Assembly: GCA_023078555.1 (NCBI GenBank)
Contig: CM041200.1
Span: 4,058,936-4,122,935 of the forward strand
Reading direction: 5' to 3'
DNA length: 64,000 nucleotides
Source: Ulva prolifera
Taxonomy: Eukaryota > Chlorophyta > Ulvophyceae > Ulvales > Ulvaceae
The translations under genes and the position numbers were made by a program. Below, piece after piece: positions 58,597-64,000 of the stretch; the stretch's first letter is position 1; the number at the start of each line of letters is the position of its first letter. The notes under the pieces were generated by a model. It was not told where the DNA came from and did no database searches. It saw nothing but the letters and a program-made list of their open reading frames with translations.

Positions 58597-59275
58597 TTGT
58601 GTACCAACAAGAGTGAAATCTGCATCGGGGCCTCCTGTGCCTCCTTAAGCAAGAAGTCTGTATCCTGATGGTGCTTGTGGCCGCTGCTATGTAGCATCAC
58701 AGATGCATATCAAGTGTGGGCTGTGCAGCTGTACTTAGTTGGCATGCCGTAGCTGGCTGCTTTCAACTGTACACAAACATTTTCTCTTTCATTTCGACAC
58801 AGGTGTATACGTACTTGACCCCGAAGTGCGGAGTATCAAAGACAACCTTGTGTTGTGTAAACGGTGTACACGATGTTCCAGCGCCACCGCGCCGCCCTGT
58901 TAACATTAGGCATAATGAACGTGAGCTACACTGAATGTGACAGGTTTCCATGACCCCGTGATTTCGAGTATGATAGTTGCCTTCGTCCCGAAGGTCTGCG
59001 ACTGGTCACGTGAGGCTCTGACATTGAATATGATATGCCTCACAAGAAAGTACATGACTGTTACAACCTCACACCAGGCAGATACTGGTAAGAACACACA
59101 CACCTGCCCCACACAGGCAATGGAAAAAATTCCGAAGCAAGTGCCACCCTCCGCCCCATGCAATGCTCAATACAATGGCCTGGTCCTCAAATCTCTGGTC
59201 TTGCCTGCAATCTATCAGAAGAATGGTGTGGCACACCACACTGTTCGCTTCGGTAGGGATGTCCCAATCAAAAAA
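58597..59275. other. Convergent intergenic region
   Basis: No gene seen. It holds the 3' regions of SF3A1 (+) and of the Rho_N protein gene (-). The latter's TGTAA-type signal (TTACA on the plus strand) is at 59061-59065. No sequence coding for a ubiquitin-like domain was found in any frame by reading. Confidence 0.5.
59061..59065 (-). promoter_or_regulatory. Putative TGTAA poly(A) signal of the large Rho_N gene
   Basis: TTACA on the plus strand lies about 210 bases past the stop codon at 59276-59278. Confidence 0.4.
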
Positions 59276-62123
59276 CTAATGCTGCAGCCCGTAGACATCC
59301 ATCAGCAATGCTCCCACCATCTCATACTTTCGCATTCTCTGCCAGCCCTCTACCCCCAGATCCTCACACAGCTCCTGCAGCTTGTTCATTGACAATGCTG
59401 ACAGGCTCTCGAAATCATCTTCGACATTGGCCCCACCCAGAGACACCTGAGCTGCTCCCGTTACCAGCCTGCTCTGTCCAGGCTGTGCCTTTTCACCCTG
59501 CCTACCTTCACTCGCCCTCTGCTGTACATGCGCACCAGTGTGGTCATGAGCAGCCGCGGGCCCCCCGGCCCCCCCAAACGGCAACCACTGTTTAAGACGC
59601 GAAAACACATCCTGCCCCCGTTGCACTGTGTCCGGAGGTACCTCTGGAGTCACCTCGACATCACTACCATGGCCTTCATCCTCGCTGTCATACGACTTGC
59701 CAAAACGATACACAGTCCTGGGTGACCCCGCCAAGCGCGATCCCGATCGAGGGGACCCTGACCCACGAGAACCAGCCCGCGCACATAGAGGCTGTGCAGC
59801 CTCCCCCTCCCGTTCAGCCTCATCCCCGTCAGCCTCGTCTAAATGCCCATGAGCAACCTCAGGCACACTCCAGCCAAGGGTCATGTTGGCCAGAATGATC
59901 TCTGCAACAAGCTGCACGACGAGCTCGGACTTGGACAGGCGGCCAAAGTTGGATAGGCCCATGTCTTTCGCGAGCCGCTGCAGGGTCGGAAGGCTGTAGT
60001 GCGAGAGATTGCTGGTGTCCAGGTTGGCAATCCGTGTCTGCATGTGAGCATCACGCCGAGATGACCGCCGCATGGCACTGTTCCGCTGACCCACTGCTCC
60101 ACGCCGCACAGAGTGCTCTGCAGAGCACAGGAACGTGAAAACAGCAGTTCTGAAGCTGTCCTTCACATGATGTGCTTGGTACCACTGCAGTCTCGTGTAC
60201 TGTAGTCTCATCAGAAGAGAGGTCATGAACGTACAGGAGGATCTGAAACAGGCAGTGCAGGAAGGTAGAAATTCACACCTGGCATGGCCGATGGTAGACT
60301 CGAGTGGGACACTGCACGCGCAAATGTTCGGGATGCATGGTCATCCAGGGGCTCCAGACATTTGTCGCTGCCTGTTCGTGGGTCCTCTATGTCCTGCTGA
60401 ACATCGCTGTTCGACTTTTGCTCCACTTCTTGTGACGACGAAGGCCTGTCAGATGAGACAGGCTGACTCTCACTTTGCCTTGGACTAGGTGGATCCTTTG
60501 CGGGGAACTCAGTTTGCAGGACACCCTTTTGCTTTGGGTCAGTTCGACTGCGCTTGGTTGCAGGCGGCAGCTTGGGAACAGGTCTGCGAGGATAGTGAGC
60601 CGGAGTACCAGCCTGGTATCCCTTCGGGAGAGTGGGATTGATTTTGAAGAATGACTCTGCAGCAACTCTGGTCTGGATGTCATCAGCCTCATGCGCTTGC
60701 ACAGGCTCATGCACAGGAGATGGCATGTGTGATGAGAAAAACGGCTGGGCGCTGCTGGGAGAGTACATCCCCTCTCCATTCTGCGGCTGGCTGTCTGCAG
60801 CCTCGTGTGCGCTTTGCTGCACGCCAGCAACGTCGTCGTCAATGGCTCCCTGTGTATGTGCATTGCTGCTGTCATCTCTCCCTGAAGGAGCGCTCTGCTG
60901 CTCCCAGAAACCATTGCTTTGGGCCTTGCTGCTGGAATCTACACCATTTGATGATGGCTCCACCTCACCTTGAAGTGGAATGTGAGGCAGTGACTGGCTC
61001 CGTCCATCACGGCCGGCAGCATGGCGCTGCTCACTGCGTTCTTCTCTAGAGGACCGCGGCTGTGCACCATTGCTGACTCTGACAGCACCAGGTATGCCGG
61101 GCTGAGAAGCATTGGTTTGCTGGTGACGGCCTCCCGCAGACGCACCGTTGTGAGCACGTGCAGACCTATGGATGGAACCATTGTGCACCTTTGGAGATGC
61201 GCTTCCGGAGTAGCGACCATTTGAACCGCTGGGGCTGAATGCACGCCCACGGCTCTGGCTCCTCTCAGCAGCAGCTGACCGGCTACGGCCTGGCTGAGAT
61301 TTCCCTGACTGATTGCCGATTTCACTACCGCTGTTGGTGGGACTGCTGTTTAGGCCATCGTCCTGAGCTGACTGGTCACCTGGTGCCATCCACGGCTCAA
61401 CGATTGGATCCGCAGGAGACCACCCATTGGACCCTTTCGCCGCCCGATCTGATGTGAAAAACCCAGGTATAGCATGGCCATCTGATTTTTGGGAAGCGCC
61501 CGCTTGCTTCTCCTGGTTTGGGGCACTTGAGCCTGGCCCAGCATGTGTTGACCCATTAGAATCTCTAGAGGCAGCCTCGTACGTGTGATTGTTGAACTGT
61601 TCATGACAAACGTCGTCATCGTAAAACAGTCGCCGAGCTGTATCTTGTGTGCTGTCTTCAGGATGATATACAGGAAGCTGAAGGGGGCTGGGCTTGACGA
61701 GTCGAGAAGCAACTTCGGCGTAACCTGCTAGCGTGTCATCATCTGCAAAGTCGTTGCGTGTTATATGACCGATCTACCTGAATGTGACTTCATCAAAGAT
61801 GTTTGGCTCGGGCCTGAAGTGCAACTTTTGTGAGGCAACAGCCTGATCGCGGAGACGGCTACGCGCGTACCTTCGGCATCCAGCAATTCGCTTGTGTCCT
61901 GTTCCATGGGCACTGGATACTCCGCTTCTTCGGCCGGATCAGAATTCTGGGAAAGTACAAGAACCATTGTGTCTTGATCTTTGTAATGTCGCATTTCGGC
62001 GAGGCTGAGGTTGTATTCTTGGGTGGGAGTTGCCCTCCGGACTGTGCTGGACGAAGCGGACCATGAGCCCCGCGGACCCGGTGAATGAGCATCGGAAGCA
62101 CTATATAGCTTATCTGCAAACAT
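59276..62123 (-). CDS. Large disordered protein with two C-terminal Rho_N/SAP-like modules, novel
   Basis: Exons 61871-62123, 60279-61742 and 59276-60117 join exactly in phase to give 852 residues. Exon 1 holds EYNLSLAEMRHYKDQDTMVL and an acidic tail. Exon 2 is a 488-residue low-complexity region rich in Ser, Gln, Gly, Asn and Pro with RS-like parts (SRSAAAERSQSRGR). Exon 3 begins with a basic segment (EHSVRRGAVGQRNSAMRRSS), then module 1, HYSLPTLQRLAKDMGLSNFG with RLSKSELVVQLV, at about residues 612-650. An acidic/Ser-rich linker follows, and module 2, LSALSMNKLQELCEDLGVEG with WQRMRKYEMVGALL, closes the protein. Both modules match the Rho_N helix-turn-helix pattern, which binds nucleic acid. 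The first exon does not look like a clear transit peptide. The function is unknown; RNA binding is inferred from the modules only. Confidence 0.75.
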
Positions 62124-63643
62124 AAAGTGCCATGATACGAAGCAAGGAATCCGATGGGCCCAGAGCTGGCGTCATGTTAGGTTCAACCAGTCGCAGCCGT
62201 GTTTCACGGCTAATTGATGGAGCAAGGGACATTACAATTGACATATGCCAACCGTCAGATGTCTATGAAAATTCTCCTGAACAGATCGGCCCGTCCTAGG
62301 CGCAGAGCACCTGACTTACCGCAAGCCAACGGCCGTTTGCGCCCACGCGGACAGCCCTGTTCCAGAGAAGAAGATGTAAAGCATAAGTTGACAAATAAAG
62401 CGGACCTGGCGTAACGCGGACTGCAGCACCAGGAGTTGTGTTCTTCCGCGTCCGTTTTCCCGGGGAGCGTGGACACCCAATATCGCACACAAACATGGAT
62501 TCAGGCAACAATCGATGAGAACGTGTTTCGTTGACTGTCTCCGACCGCCGATGGGGTCATGGCAAGTCTGTTGCAGGTGTATCTACTTCCCGGACCGCAA
62601 AGGAGGATGCGCGCGCGATGTACCAACTGATTAACAATGGACAGTCTCACGGTGTCGTTGGGCTAATTATCCAGCCCTGTCAACGGGGCTGAAGGTGACA
62701 ACTGCGACAATTTCCGACCCTGTTCGGCATGCATTGCAAGTTCATCGGCGTGTCGGCGTTATCTGCTTGAGAATGTATCGGCATGATCTTGAGCATTCCT
62801 GTGTGATGAACAACAAAAGTTTCGGAACTCGGTGTTGGCGTGCGCTTGTAGTATTTGCTGTGGCTGCTGCGCGATGACATGCTCCGGCGATCCAATACCA
62901 CGTGTTCGATGCGCCGACCCGGAAGTAACAACATGGCCGAGCGGAATAAGGTGTCCGTCTTTACTGAATGGTCAGAATTGCTGATGGCCTAAGTTGTCCT
63001 GACCTTTTGAGGCGAGGCCTCACGCGGCAGCAAGCTCGCTTCGAGAGGTACACGTCACCATCGCGCCAGCGGTGCATCGTCATGTCGACTGCTGCAGGTT
63101 GTGCGGTCTCGGTGCTCCACCACGACGCTAAATTTACGCATATTCAGGTGAGATTGCTCATCTCTTACACTCACGCAAGGTCCTTCACGATCCGAGGACA
63201 TTTGCGGCTCACCTCAAGACGGGAAGAATGCAGAATCACGAGCGGGTTATGCGCGAAAACATCGGACATCATAGCACATGTTCTAGGCTACGTACATCAG
63301 TACTCGCACCGATGTCGAGAAGTTGAAGCAGGTGCCGTGGGAGTGGCAAGTGCAAGCGCCTGTTGTCGTTTCCTTCTTGGTGTTTCGCGGGCCCACGGCG
63401 ATGAAACATATGTTACAGCTTCTAAGCAACTGAATTGTGGAGTTGCCTTGTATATAGCTGAGACTGCGATCACGACCCAATCTCTGGATCTCCCGCCTGC
63501 GGTCACACAAGCAGGAATCTACCTAGGTTGCACAATGTTCAAAGAATTGTTACTCGAACTGCACAAAACACGCAGTGCTTGTTGATTGGGCACAGCTGAT
63601 TCAAGTTGAATGACCTGGTTTCCTGATGCCACAGCAATCATGG
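62124..63643. other. Region without a confident gene
   Basis: The left end is the promoter side of the minus-strand Rho_N gene. A plus-strand frame of 205 codons at 62968-63585 ends in a plausible helical segment (QAGIYLGCTMFKELLLELHK) and contains good GT and AG sites, for example CAG before GTGAGA near 63148. No conserved motif was found, so it stays an unproven candidate. Confidence 0.35.
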
Positions 63644-63979
63644 TCACTTTGTGTGCAACATCAAATCGCATCTGCCACATGACAGCAGACAGTGGCCTGG
63701 GCGTCCCGGTGACCCAATCATGAAGGCCGCGTTCGACTCACATTCGCCCGAGTCCGCCCATCCTATGCATGAGAACTCGGCGTCCTTGCAACCTGGGGGA
63801 GCAGGAGGGCGGTCCGGCCTGAATTGCACGTGCTCCACCTTCTCAGCCTTTTCATATGGCATCGCATATCGCGCCACATGGTACCACTTCGTGGCACAAA
63901 CCTTCTCCCTGCAGCAAAGCTCTGCGTCAGAGATATGGAAATGATTTGAGTCATACATGCATTCCCAAGTTGCATGCAA
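63644..63979 (-). CDS. 3' exon of a ShKT-domain protein, cut by the window edge
   Basis: The minus-strand frame ends at 63644 and continues past the right-hand side of the readable frame. Its last 50 residues form a ShKT module with six cysteines: CKDAEFSCIGWADSGECESN, then GHCLLSCGRCD. The spacing and the WA..GEC..N pattern are typical of the ShKT domain found at the C-terminus of algal and plant prolyl 4-hydroxylases and of some secreted proteases. The segment before it has more cysteines (LCCREKVCATKW). The N-terminal catalytic part is outside the window, so the enzyme class cannot be decided. It would act in the secretory pathway. Confidence 0.65.
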   Translation of the reverse strand: MHATWECMYDSNHFHISDAELCCREKVCATKWYHVARYAMPYEKAEKVEHVQFRPDRPPAPPGCKDAEFSCIGWADSGECESNAAFMIGSPGRPGHCLLSCGRCDLMLHTK

Positions 63980-64000
63980 TGCCGGTTGCGCCTGCGTTGG

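Noticed and set aside
1-64000. tRNA, rRNA, CRISPR arrays and intact transposons
   Set aside because: None could be recognised by reading; no cloverleaf with a plausible anticodon arm, no regularly spaced repeat-spacer array and no transposase-like frame was found. A tRNAscan or RepeatMasker run would be decisive.

Overview
The window is nuclear DNA of a eukaryote, most likely a chlorophyte green alga. Genes are split by many short introns with a strict TGCAG-type 3' splice site. Most 5' splice sites read GTGCG or GTGCC. A TGTAA motif, the usual poly(A) signal of chlorophytes, follows the stop codon of most recognised genes. Several proteins start with plausible organelle-targeting segments. 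Exons are GC-rich, often extremely so in the 3' parts of genes. No rRNA, tRNA, CRISPR array or intact transposon was recognised. Splice boundaries were set by eye: GT/AG sites, phase continuity across junctions and conserved protein motifs.

Layout. 0-1.8 kb: no gene supported. 1.8-3.6 kb (+): PAQR (adiponectin/progestin-receptor type) membrane protein. 4.3-5.3 kb (-): weak Nudix-like conserved protein. 5.5-7.4 kb (+): exon-like pieces of an unassigned gene. 8.7-9.65 kb (+): EF-hand calcium-binding protein, possibly the tail of a larger protein. 11.7-22.6 kb (-): an 18-exon Sec7-domain ARF-GEF of the BIG/Sec7 class, with a long acidic insert near its N-terminus and unusual intronic repeats. 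22.6-27.1 kb: mostly unassigned, with a G26 homopolymer and a G/T-rich strand-asymmetric block. 27.2-29.9 kb (+): Ser/Pro-rich protein of unknown function. 30.6-31.2 kb (-): LTO1/ORAOV1. 31.8-37.8 kb (+): importin-5-type karyopherin beta. 37.9-39.9 kb (-): Golgi-type sulfotransferase. 40.1-44.4 kb (-): coatomer subunit gamma. 44.9-45.4 kb (+): small multi-pass membrane protein. 46.2-46.6 kb (+): small acidic Rho_N/SAP-like protein. 47.4-49.8 kb (-): low-complexity protein of unknown function. 51.2-53.8 kb (+): repeat protein built on a DYASRR motif, with a transit-peptide-like start. 55.5-58.5 kb (+): SF3A1 splicing factor without its usual C-terminal ubiquitin-like domain. 59.3-62.1 kb (-): 852-residue disordered protein ending in two Rho_N-like modules. 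63.6 kb to the window edge (-): 3' end of a ShKT-domain protein.

The gene set is mainly housekeeping: vesicle traffic (BIG ARF-GEF, gamma-COP, Golgi sulfotransferase), nuclear import (importin-5), splicing (SF3A1) and ribosome/Fe-S maturation (LTO1). Nothing indicates co-regulated clusters. The newest-looking items are the DYASRR repeat protein, the large disordered Rho_N protein, the truncated SF3A1, C-tracts fused to donor sites, a 33-bp intronic minisatellite and steep GC changes inside single genes.
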